This document shows, piece after piece, positions 44,835 through 53,197 of a DNA stretch of 64,000 nt. The number at the start of each line of letters is the position of its first letter. Position 1 is the stretch's first letter. The stretch comes from Polaribacter litorisediminis. Its GTDB lineage: Bacteria > Bacteroidota > Bacteroidia > Flavobacteriales > Flavobacteriaceae. A program made the translations under genes and the position numbers. Location of the stretch: NCBI RefSeq assembly GCF_019968605.1, contig NZ_CP082966.1:1103001-1167000 (forward strand), written 5' to 3'. Under the pieces are notes generated by a model. It ran no database searches, was not told where the DNA came from, and saw only the letters and a program-made list of their open reading frames with translations.

Positions 44835-46235
44835 ATGAAAACAAAAATAGAAACATATTTAAAGTCCTCGTTTTTTATAATGTTGATGATAAGTTTATCT
44901 AGTTGCGAAAGAGATATTTCAGTAGATGCAACGATAGCTTCTTATCCCTCAACGGCAGAAGTCTTTATAGATGGTTTTAGTGGAGGCTTGGAATATTATC
45001 CGTATGCTGATTCTAAATTTACTGCTTTTTCAGTCGATACTGAAACTAAATACCTAGGAGCTGCTTCTATGCGTTTTGATGTACCAAATGTAGATGATCC
45101 GGAAGGAGCATACGCAGGTGCAATCTTTAGGGATGATAATGGTGGTAGAGATTTATCTAATTATGATGCACTTACTTTTTGGGCAAAGGCAACAACAGCA
45201 GCGACTATTAACGATATAGGTTTTGGTCAAGATTTTGGAGAGAACAAATTTCAAGTAAGTAAAAGGGGTTTGCGGTTAACTACAAACTGGGTCAAATATA
45301 CGATCCCAATTCCAATACCTTCTAAACTTACCAAAGAAAGTGGTATGATGTGGTTTGCGGAAGGTCCTGAAAACGGAGATGGCTATACTTTTTGGATAGA
45401 TGAATTGAAATTCGAGAAGCTAGGAACTATTGGGCAGCCAAGACCTGCAATTCAGAATGGTCAAGATATTATTACGGATTCTTTTATAGGAGTAAATGTA
45501 ACGGTTGCAGACTTAGTGCAAACCTTCAATTTAGGTTCGGGCATAAATGAAACGATAGCAATAGCGCCTAGTTATTTTGAATTTTCATCGTCAGATTCAA
45601 GCGTTGCAGAAGTAAGTTCATCGGGTTCTATACAAGTACTTTCGGATGGTTTAACAGTAATTAGTGCTACTTTAGATGGGTTAGATGCTTTAGGTTCTTT
45701 AACCATAAATTCAAGCGGTGCTTTTGTTTTAGCACCAACTCCAGAAAGAGATCCAGATAAGGTTACTTCTATTTTTAGTGACTACTATGAAAATACTACA
45801 GTAGATTTTTATAATGGATATTGGCAACCCTACCAAGAAACTTTATCAGCTGATTTTAGCATTGATGGTGATCATATTTTAAATTATACAAACTTCAATT
45901 TTGTTGGAATTCAATTTGCCAACCCAACGATAGATACAACGGTAAAGTCTAATTTACACTTTAATATGTATATTCCAGGAGAGGTTCCATCTAATTTTGA
46001 CTTTTTAATATCCATCGTAGATTTTGGTCCCGATCAGGTTGGTGGTGGAGGCGATGACAGCAGAGAGCAATTATTTATAAGAAGGTCTTCTAGGGTTGTC
46101 GCAAATGAATGGATGACTTTTGAATTTCCTTTAACCTCAGGAAATAGATCAAATGTTGGACAAATAATTTTTGAAAATATTAATTTTTCATCATTAAGAA
46201 ATATTTATTTAGATAATATTTATTTTTATGAGTAA
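44835..46235 (+). CDS. Surface glycan-binding lipoprotein (CBM-like, Big-like and shared C-terminal module)
   Basis: This is a predicted laminarin-binding surface lipoprotein (466 aa), lipobox SLSSC (C24) followed by the acidic ERDISVD. Residues about 30-205 form a beta-sandwich resembling carbohydrate-binding domains (FTAFSVDTETKYLGAASMRF, GGRDLSNYDALTFWAKA, YTFWIDELKFEKLG). Residues about 235-300 look like a bacterial Ig-like domain (FSSSDSSVAEVSSSGSI, VISATLDGLDA). Residues 308-466 carry the shared module, beginning VTSIFSDYYEN and ending LDNIYFYE. It is 13 bases after the fusion gene and is paralogous over its full length with the next gene. No enzyme motif is visible. Confidence 0.82.
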   Translation: MKTKIETYLKSSFFIMLMISLSSCERDISVDATIASYPSTAEVFIDGFSGGLEYYPYADSKFTAFSVDTETKYLGAASMRFDVPNVDDPEGAYAGAIFRDDNGGRDLSNYDALTFWAKATTAATINDIGFGQDFGENKFQVSKRGLRLTTNWVKYTIPIPIPSKLTKESGMMWFAEGPENGDGYTFWIDELKFEKLGTIGQPRPAIQNGQDIITDSFIGVNVTVADLVQTFNLGSGINETIAIAPSYFEFSSSDSSVAEVSSSGSIQVLSDGLTVISATLDGLDALGSLTINSSGAFVLAPTPERDPDKVTSIFSDYYENTTVDFYNGYWQPYQETLSADFSIDGDHILNYTNFNFVGIQFANPTIDTTVKSNLHFNMYIPGEVPSNFDFLISIVDFGPDQVGGGGDDSREQLFIRRSSRVVANEWMTFEFPLTSGNRSNVGQIIFENINFSSLRNIYLDNIYFYE

Positions 46236-46297
46236 TCAATATTATGCTGTTTTTAAGCATAATTTTAACATACAAAATATATAAAACATAAAAAAAA

Positions 46298-47785
46298 ATG
46301 AAAAAAACGAAATTTATAAATGCGAAAATAACTCTTTTATTGGGGTTGGGTTTTATACTTTTTACAAGTTGTGAAAGAGAGATTTCAGATCAAGCCCTTC
46401 CTGCAACATTTAACTCTTCAGGTGAAATATTTGGAGATGCTCCTTCTGGCTTAACAGACGATTTCTTTATTTCTTTCGATCCTGCGGGTGGCGCAAATAC
46501 AGAAGGATTTGGAACGGATGAGACTATATTTTATGAAGGTACAAGTTCTATCAAAATAGCTGTACCAGCACCAAATGACCCAAATGGAGGTTTTATTGGT
46601 GGAATTTTTAGAGATAGAGGAGAGGGTAGAGATTTATCTGGTTATGATGCATTAACATTTTACGCCAAAGGTTCTACAACAGGTACCATTGGTCAAGTTG
46701 GTTTTGGAACAGATTTCTTAGACGGTCAATATCCTGTTACTCGTTCTAATATTCAATTAACAACAGATTGGAAAAAATATGTAATTCCAATACCAGATCC
46801 AAGCAAATTGACTCAAGAAAAAGGAATGTTTCTATTTGCAGCAGGTGGATTAGATATCATCGATAACGTTCCTAATGGAAATGAAATTGGTTGGACTTTT
46901 TGGTTAGACGAAATCAGATTCGAAAAATTAGGTACAATAGGTCAAGCAAGACCAATGATTTATAATGGTCAAGACGTGGCTGAAGATGTTTTTACAGGCT
47001 CTCAAATATTCTTAAATGATTTAAAAGAATCATTTCAGTTAGGTACAGGAGAAGTAGTTACTGTGAATCCTTCTTATAATTATTTTACATTCAGTTCTTC
47101 TGATTCTAATATCATAAACACAGATAATTTATTATTCGACCCATCAGGTAATCCCTATGTAGAAGTACTTGATGCAGGGAGTACTACTATTTCAGCAACG
47201 TTAAACAATGTGGCTGCAGAAGGTTCGTTTACAGCCAATTCTTTAGGGGAATTTGTGACAGCTCCAGATCCAACAAGGCCACAAGAAGATGTAATTTCGA
47301 TATTTAGTGATGCTTATCCAGGAGGAGTAACAAATTTAAATATTGCCGCGTATAACGATAGTAACATTACTATTAGTGCTCCCATAGCTAACGGTAACCA
47401 ATATATAAATTATGAAAACTTAAACTTTGTTGGTTTGGGTTGGGATGGAACTGTAAACGCATCTCAAATGACACATTTACATGTAGATGTGCAAATAACG
47501 AGTTCAAATGCTAAAAACTTTATAGTAGAAATTATTGATTTTGGACCGAATAATGAAAATAATGGTTTTGGAGGTACGGATGATTCTGCAGGAGGCTTTT
47601 TAGTCTCAAGTAATCAGTTAATTGAAGGTCAGTGGATAAGTTTAGACATACCTTTAACTTCTTTTACAAGAAGTACTGGTGGCGGTGGCGGTGGTAGACC
47701 CAATGTGAGTAACATAGGGCATGTTGGTTTTGTATCACTTTCTTTAGATTCTTTTTTAATCGATAATGTATATTTCTACAAATAA
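46298..47785 (+). CDS. Surface glycan-binding lipoprotein, paralogue of the preceding gene
   Basis: This predicted surface lipoprotein (495 aa) has lipobox FTSC (C25) followed by EREISD. Its domain order equals that of the preceding gene: CBM-like sandwich (GFGTDETIFYEGTSSIKI, GRDLSGYDALTFYAKG, FWLDEIRFEKLGTIG), Ig-like segment (FSSSDSNIINTD, TTISATLNNVAAEG) and the shared module at 330-495 (VISIFSDAYPG to IDNVYFYK). A glycine-rich loop (STGGGGGGRPN) lies near the end. The pair clearly arose by tandem duplication, and the sequences have since diverged, so binding preferences may differ, for example backbone versus branch points. Confidence 0.82.
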   Translation: MKKTKFINAKITLLLGLGFILFTSCEREISDQALPATFNSSGEIFGDAPSGLTDDFFISFDPAGGANTEGFGTDETIFYEGTSSIKIAVPAPNDPNGGFIGGIFRDRGEGRDLSGYDALTFYAKGSTTGTIGQVGFGTDFLDGQYPVTRSNIQLTTDWKKYVIPIPDPSKLTQEKGMFLFAAGGLDIIDNVPNGNEIGWTFWLDEIRFEKLGTIGQARPMIYNGQDVAEDVFTGSQIFLNDLKESFQLGTGEVVTVNPSYNYFTFSSSDSNIINTDNLLFDPSGNPYVEVLDAGSTTISATLNNVAAEGSFTANSLGEFVTAPDPTRPQEDVISIFSDAYPGGVTNLNIAAYNDSNITISAPIANGNQYINYENLNFVGLGWDGTVNASQMTHLHVDVQITSSNAKNFIVEIIDFGPNNENNGFGGTDDSAGGFLVSSNQLIEGQWISLDIPLTSFTRSTGGGGGGRPNVSNIGHVGFVSLSLDSFLIDNVYFYK

Positions 47786-47833
47786 TAACGGACTCTTGCT
47801 TATTTATAATTAAGTAAATTTAATTTAAAACAA

Positions 47834-48673
47834 ATGAAAATAAAAAATATAATATTTAAAGTATCGGCAATATTTTCAATAGCGTTATTGATGAGTTGTG
47901 ATACAGACGAAACGCAAACAGTAGCAACGCTTAATACGTTGGTTTGGGCAGATGAGTTTGATTCAAATGGAACTCCAGATGCAGCAAATTGGAATCTTTT
48001 AACTGGTGATGGCACGGCACAAGGTATTCCTGGCTGGGGTAATAATGAATTACAGAGCTATACGGATAGAGCGGATAATGTTACAGTTCAAGACGGAGTT
48101 TTAATTATTACAGCAAAAGAAGAAAATTATGAAGGTAAAAACTATACTTCTGCAAGAATTACTACCAAAGGAAAACTCGATCAACAATATGGAAGATTCG
48201 AAGCAAGAATAAAATTACCTACAGGTAAAGGTATTTTTCCAGCATTTTGGCTTTTAGGTGATGATGCTAATGGAAGTCTTGTTTGGCCTCAAATAGGTGA
48301 AATTGATATTATGGAATATTTAGGTGATGAACCTACTTCTGTTTTCGGTACCATTCATGGACCAGGTTATTCTGGAGGAAATTCCATTACAAAGAAATAT
48401 GATATCTTAAATGATAGGTTTGATAATGGCTTTCATGTATTTGGTGTAGAGTGGACTCCAAACAGAATTAATTGGTATGTAGATGGAGATTTGTATCAAT
48501 CAATTACGCCTGCAGATGTTGATAAAGAAACAGGAGGAGCAGAATGGGTGTTTAACAGACCCTTTCACATCATACTAAACGTTGCAGTTGGTGGTAATTT
48601 ACCAGGTTCACCAGATTCAAATACCATTTTTCCACAAAGAATGTTAGTGGACTATGTAAGAGTTTATAATTAA
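47834..48673 (+). CDS. GH16 beta-1,3-glucanase (laminarinase) lipoprotein, single-domain
   Basis: This endo-beta-1,3-glucanase (279 aa) has lipobox LLMSC (C22) followed by DTDET. It consists only of the GH16 jelly roll: VWADEFDSNGTPDAANW, WGNNELQSYTDR, GIFPAFWLLGDD and the catalytic signature E156-I-D158-I-M-E161 in GEIDIMEYLG. It ends VDYVRVYN. It lacks the PKD and middle domains of the block A GH16, so the two enzymes may divide work, one held near the SGBP/SusCD complex and one on shorter or different chains. It lies in block B between binding lipoproteins. Confidence 0.94.
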   Translation: MKIKNIIFKVSAIFSIALLMSCDTDETQTVATLNTLVWADEFDSNGTPDAANWNLLTGDGTAQGIPGWGNNELQSYTDRADNVTVQDGVLIITAKEENYEGKNYTSARITTKGKLDQQYGRFEARIKLPTGKGIFPAFWLLGDDANGSLVWPQIGEIDIMEYLGDEPTSVFGTIHGPGYSGGNSITKKYDILNDRFDNGFHVFGVEWTPNRINWYVDGDLYQSITPADVDKETGGAEWVFNRPFHIILNVAVGGNLPGSPDSNTIFPQRMLVDYVRVYN

Positions 48674-48684
48674 TAAAAAAAGAT

Positions 48685-49539
48685 ATGAAGGATATATTCA
48701 AAAAAATAAGTGTGTATACACTGTCAATTTTGTCGTTTTTTGTAATGGTATCATGTGAAAATAACGACGATGGTGTTACCAATCCTGGAGAAATAGGATC
48801 TGCAGTTACAGCTAGATTTACATTGGCAAAAGAAGGTAAAACAGTAACCTTTATCAATATTTCAGAAAATGCTACAAATTATATGTGGAATCTAGGAGAT
48901 GGTACAACATCAACCTTAATAAACCCTGAACGAAGATACGATAATGGCACTTATACAGTTACTTTAACAGCTTCTAATGATCATGGCGAGTCGAGTACAG
49001 CAAGTAGTTCTTTTGTAGTGGATGGTTGTATAGATGAAACATCCGAAAATGTCGATCCAGCTAATGGGGATTTAAATATGACTTTTTTAAATGCCAATGG
49101 AAATGGGGCGTTTGGTGCTTTTGGAAATATTGGAGGCGGTATTGTTAGTAATCCAGTTTTAGATGCTGTAAATTCAAGTTGCAATGTTTTTCAGTATGTA
49201 AAAGCTGCTGGGTGCGAAACTTGGTCAGGTGCAGGTTATGCATTAAATACGGCCCTAGATTTTTCAACCATGACCAACAAGGTGTTTAAAATTAAAGTGT
49301 TGGCACAAACTCAAATTACAGAGGTTACTTTGCTTTTAGAAAGAGAACCTTTTCCAAATAATAATCCATTTGTTCAACGTGTAGCTAGTATCACTCAAGT
49401 TGGCGAATGGCAAGAGTTAACATTCGATTTTTCTGATGTAAATTCGGGTGCATTTAAAAATATGATTATCTATTTCGAAAGAGATGCAGCTTGTGATGGA
49501 GATGTTTACTATTTTGATGATCTCATTCAAGCACAATAA
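48685..49539 (+). CDS. PKD-domain lipoprotein with C-terminal carbohydrate-binding-like domain
   Basis: This is a 284-aa lipoprotein, lipobox MVSC (C24) followed by ENNDDG, strongly acidic as for surface lipoproteins. Residues about 40-115 form a PKD domain (TFINISENATNYMWNLGDGT, NGTYTVTLTASNDHG). Residues 118-284 form a beta-sandwich (FQYVKAAGCETWSGAGYALN, MIIYFERDAACDGDVYYFDD) similar in style to galactose-binding or CBM4-like domains. No catalytic residues are evident. It follows GH16 by 11 bases and ends block B. It probably helps bind beta-glucan at the surface. Confidence 0.78.
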   Translation: MKDIFKKISVYTLSILSFFVMVSCENNDDGVTNPGEIGSAVTARFTLAKEGKTVTFINISENATNYMWNLGDGTTSTLINPERRYDNGTYTVTLTASNDHGESSTASSSFVVDGCIDETSENVDPANGDLNMTFLNANGNGAFGAFGNIGGGIVSNPVLDAVNSSCNVFQYVKAAGCETWSGAGYALNTALDFSTMTNKVFKIKVLAQTQITEVTLLLEREPFPNNNPFVQRVASITQVGEWQELTFDFSDVNSGAFKNMIIYFERDAACDGDVYYFDDLIQAQ

Positions 49540-49552
49540 AAAATCAATATAG

Positions 49553-49596
49553 AATAGAATATCGTTAATTTTCATTAGGGGTATTCTATTTTTTAA
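49553..49596 (+). terminator. Possible terminator after the PKD lipoprotein gene
   Basis: A 9-bp perfect stem (AATAGAATA with TATTCTATT) has a 20-base loop and is followed by a T run. The long loop and AT-only character make it weaker than the other terminators here, but it is well placed between blocks B and C. Confidence 0.5.
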
Positions 49597-49736
49597 AAAT
49601 ATTTTCGCTAAAAATTTTTATTTAAGTCTTTTTTTAAGTTGCTTAAATTTAATTCTTTTATAAAAAAATAGTTCTTAAAAATTTCATTAGAACTACTTTC
49701 AAAGGGAAAAATATTAATATAATTAAGATAAAATAC

Positions 49737-52700
49737 ATGAGTAAAACTGTTTCTTACCAAGACAATGTATCCTCTAAAAGTGTCGATGGGATTACTGGGG
49801 AGTTAGTGAATTATCAAAACGAATCTTATTACAAAATATCCAATAGCCATGCAATGCGGCCGTTTTTTATGAGCGTTGTATCAGATTCCAATCACTGGAT
49901 GTTTATTTCTAGTAATGGAGGTCTTACGGCAGGAAGAAAAAATGCAGATTTTGCACTTTTTCCATACTATACGGATGATAAACTAACTGAACTAGCAGAA
50001 ACTACAGGGTGTAAATCTATTTTTAGAATTCAAAAAAATGATAAAACATATCTATGGGAACCTTTTTCAGAAAGGCAAGCTGGTTTGTATACTATCAGAA
50101 GAAATTTATACAAGAATATTTACGGAAATAAAATTGTTTTTGAAGAAATAAATGAAGATTTAAACTTAATCTTTAAATATCAATGGAACTCTAGTGACGA
50201 ATTTGGTTTTGTTAGAAAAGCTACATTGATTAATAATGCAGATGAAGATTTAGAGATCTCTTTAATAGACGGATTACAAAATCTTTTACCTTATGGAGTA
50301 GGTTCTGATATTCAAGGCATTCGAAGTAATTTAGTAGATGCCTACAAAAAATGTGAGTTAGAAGCAGATTCTGGTGTTGGTATTTACGCATTAAGTGCAA
50401 TTATTGTTGATAAAGCAGAGCCAAGTGAGGCTCTAAAAGCAAATTTGGTTTGGTCTTTAGGATTAGAAAATCCTACCTATCTGCTATCTTCTTTGCAATT
50501 AGATAATTTTAGAAGAGGAATTGACATACATCAAGAGGTAGATATAAAAGCAGAAAAAGGTGCTTACCTTTTAAATGCTACCATTCAATTGCCGTCTAAA
50601 CAAGAAAAAACTTGGTCGCAAGTGGCAAATGTAAATCAAACAGTTTCTGATGTTGTCAGTATTTCTGAAATGATTAAAAGTAATAATCATGTAGAAGAAA
50701 CTTTGAACAAAAGTATACAAGAAGGGACTAAAAAATTAATCAATTTAGTAGCCGCTTCAGATGGTTTACAATTATCAAATGACGAGTTAGTTAATACAAG
50801 ACATTTTTCAAATACACTTTTTAATATTATGAGAGGTGGTATTTTTGATGATAATTATAACATTGGTAAACAAGATTTTATTACATACGTATCAAAAGCA
50901 AACAAAAAATTATTTACAAAAATAAAAGCATCTTTACAGAATCTACCAAATGAATTTACGGTAGAATTTATTAAAGATTTAGCAGATAAAGATGAAGACA
51001 AAGACTTTAAAAGATTGTGTTTAGAGTATTTGCCATTAAAATTTAGTAGAAGACATGGAGATCCGAGTAGACCTTGGAACAAGTTTTCTATCAACACAAA
51101 AAGTGAAGTTGATGGTTCTAAACTATTAGATTATGAAGGGAATTGGAGAGATATTTTTCAAAACTGGGAAGTATTAGCAAATTCATATCCTCAATTTATT
51201 GAGAGTATGATTCATAAGTTTTTGAACGCAACAACTTTTGAAGGATATAATCCTTATAGAGTTACGAAAGATGGTTTCGATTGGGAAATTATAGAAGAAC
51301 ATGACCCCTGGTCTTACATTGGGTATTGGGGAGATCACCAGATTATTTATTTATTAAAGTTTTTAGAGTTTATCGAAAAACATTACCCGTCTAAGTTAGC
51401 AGAATTATTTAATGACGACATTTTTGTATATGCAAACGTGCCGTATAAAATAAAATCATATGCAGACATTGTTAAGAACTCGAAAGATACCATTGATTTT
51501 GACCATCAACTAAATGCTAAGATTGATGAGAGAAGAGCAAATATTGGTGCAGATGGTTCTTTGTTAACAGATAAAAACGATAATGTCTATAAAGTAAATC
51601 TTATTGAAAAATTATTAGTAACTGTTTTGGCAAAAGTGGCCAACTTTATTCCTGAAGGCGGAATTTGGTTAAACACGCAACGTCCGGAATGGAATGATGC
51701 CAACAATGCTTTAGTGGGTAATGGGGTTTCTATGGTAACCTTATATTACTTAAGACGCTTTATCAATTTCTTTGAGGGTATCGTAGAAAATTCTGATGTT
51801 AATGATATTGAAATTTCTGCTGAAGTTGCTTCTTTATTCAAAGAAATCTTAAAAACATTAGATGATAATGCTGCTATTTTATCTAAAAAAGTATCAGATA
51901 AAGATAGAAAAACGGTTTTAGATGGTTTGGGAAATCCTTCAAGTGACTACCGAGAATTTATTTATGAAAACGGCTTTTCAACAGATAAAACTTCTGTGAC
52001 CAAATCTTCATTGTTACACTTTTTTGCCATCACTAAAAATTATTTAGATCATAGTATTAGAGCCAACAAGCGTGCTGATAATATGTATCACGCTTATAAT
52101 TTAATGACGATTGAAAATGAGGATGAAGTTTCTATTTCATACTTATCAGAAATGTTAGAAGGGCAGGTTTCAGCATTAAGTTCCGGATATTTAACGCCTC
52201 AACAAGCGTTAGATTTATTAGACGGTTTAAAAGCATCGGCTTTATTCAGACCAGATCAATATAGTTATATCTTATATCCAAATAAAAATTTACCAAGATT
52301 TACAGATAAAAACAATATTCCTTCAGATAAAGTAGAAAATTCTGAACTATTACAAAAATTGGTAGAAGATGGAAACCGTACGATTATAGAAAAAGATATT
52401 TTAGGAAATTATCATTTTAATGGGAATTTCAATAATGCAGAGAGCGTTAAAGTAGCTTTGCATACTCTTTCAGATGAATACGATTCTTTAGTGAAAACCG
52501 GATCAAAAACGGTATTGGATATTTTTGAAGAAATCTTTGATCATAAATCTTTTACAGGCCGTTCAGGTACTTTCTTTGGTTATGAAGGTTTAGGTTCTAT
52601 TTATTGGCATATGGTATCTAAACTGTTATTGGCAGTGCAAGAAAACTGTTTATTAGCCATAAATTCTAATGAAAATGAAGTGGTTATTGGTAAGCTTTTA

Positions 52701-53192
52701 GACCACTATTACGAGATATATGCCGGAGTTGGTTTACATAAATCACCTGAATTGTATGGTGCTTTTCCTACAGATGCATATTCTCATACTCCTGCTACAA
52801 AAGGAGCACAACAGCCAGGAATGACAGGTCAAGTAAAAGAAGATTTGTTAAGCAGATTTGGAGAATTAGGTATCTTTGTAGAAGATGGTAAAGTGGTTTT
52901 TAAACCCCGATTATTAAAAATATCTGAGTTTTTAGAAGAAGCAAAAGTCTTTGATTACATCGACGTGTATAACAACAAACAACAATTAAATGTTGATAAA
53001 AATCAGTTATGTTATACCTATTGTCAAGTACCAATTATTTATAGTTTATCGAATGAAGAAAAGGTTGAAGTAGCTTTCAATGATGGTTCAAATATAGTGT
53101 TTGATTCCTTAATTTTAGATGAAGCAACCAGTACAAATCTGTTTAATAGAAACCATAAAATAAACCACATAAAAGTTTCAATCATAAAATAA
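49737..53192 (+). CDS. GH149 beta-1,3-glucan phosphorylase (cytosolic)
   Basis: This 1151-aa protein without a signal peptide is predicted to phosphorolyse beta-1,3-gluco-oligosaccharides to alpha-glucose-1-phosphate. Its N-terminal region resembles GH94 phosphorylases (AMRPFFMSVVSDSNHWMFIS, WEPFSERQAGLYTIRRN), and the barrel carries GYWGDHQIIYLLKFLE and the RPEWNDANNALVG segment, whose aspartate D654 aligns with the catalytic WND motif of GH94. Length far exceeds a GH94 cellobiose phosphorylase (about 800) and fits GH149, the family with known beta-1,3-oligoglucan phosphorylases in algae and bacteria. It is first in block C. It is the functional counterpart of GH65 in the starch locus. Confidence 0.85.
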   Translation: MSKTVSYQDNVSSKSVDGITGELVNYQNESYYKISNSHAMRPFFMSVVSDSNHWMFISSNGGLTAGRKNADFALFPYYTDDKLTELAETTGCKSIFRIQKNDKTYLWEPFSERQAGLYTIRRNLYKNIYGNKIVFEEINEDLNLIFKYQWNSSDEFGFVRKATLINNADEDLEISLIDGLQNLLPYGVGSDIQGIRSNLVDAYKKCELEADSGVGIYALSAIIVDKAEPSEALKANLVWSLGLENPTYLLSSLQLDNFRRGIDIHQEVDIKAEKGAYLLNATIQLPSKQEKTWSQVANVNQTVSDVVSISEMIKSNNHVEETLNKSIQEGTKKLINLVAASDGLQLSNDELVNTRHFSNTLFNIMRGGIFDDNYNIGKQDFITYVSKANKKLFTKIKASLQNLPNEFTVEFIKDLADKDEDKDFKRLCLEYLPLKFSRRHGDPSRPWNKFSINTKSEVDGSKLLDYEGNWRDIFQNWEVLANSYPQFIESMIHKFLNATTFEGYNPYRVTKDGFDWEIIEEHDPWSYIGYWGDHQIIYLLKFLEFIEKHYPSKLAELFNDDIFVYANVPYKIKSYADIVKNSKDTIDFDHQLNAKIDERRANIGADGSLLTDKNDNVYKVNLIEKLLVTVLAKVANFIPEGGIWLNTQRPEWNDANNALVGNGVSMVTLYYLRRFINFFEGIVENSDVNDIEISAEVASLFKEILKTLDDNAAILSKKVSDKDRKTVLDGLGNPSSDYREFIYENGFSTDKTSVTKSSLLHFFAITKNYLDHSIRANKRADNMYHAYNLMTIENEDEVSISYLSEMLEGQVSALSSGYLTPQQALDLLDGLKASALFRPDQYSYILYPNKNLPRFTDKNNIPSDKVENSELLQKLVEDGNRTIIEKDILGNYHFNGNFNNAESVKVALHTLSDEYDSLVKTGSKTVLDIFEEIFDHKSFTGRSGTFFGYEGLGSIYWHMVSKLLLAVQENCLLAINSNENEVVIGKLLDHYYEIYAGVGLHKSPELYGAFPTDAYSHTPATKGAQQPGMTGQVKEDLLSRFGELGIFVEDGKVVFKPRLLKISEFLEEAKVFDYIDVYNNKQQLNVDKNQLCYTYCQVPIIYSLSNEEKVEVAFNDGSNIVFDSLILDEATSTNLFNRNHKINHIKVSIIK

Positions 53193-53197
53193 AATTG

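Noticed and set aside
49737..53192. Cellobiose phosphorylase (GH94) as the name for the large phosphorylase
   Set aside because: It is much longer than GH94 enzymes and lies in a beta-1,3-glucan locus; GH149 fits length and context better, though the WND motif is shared.
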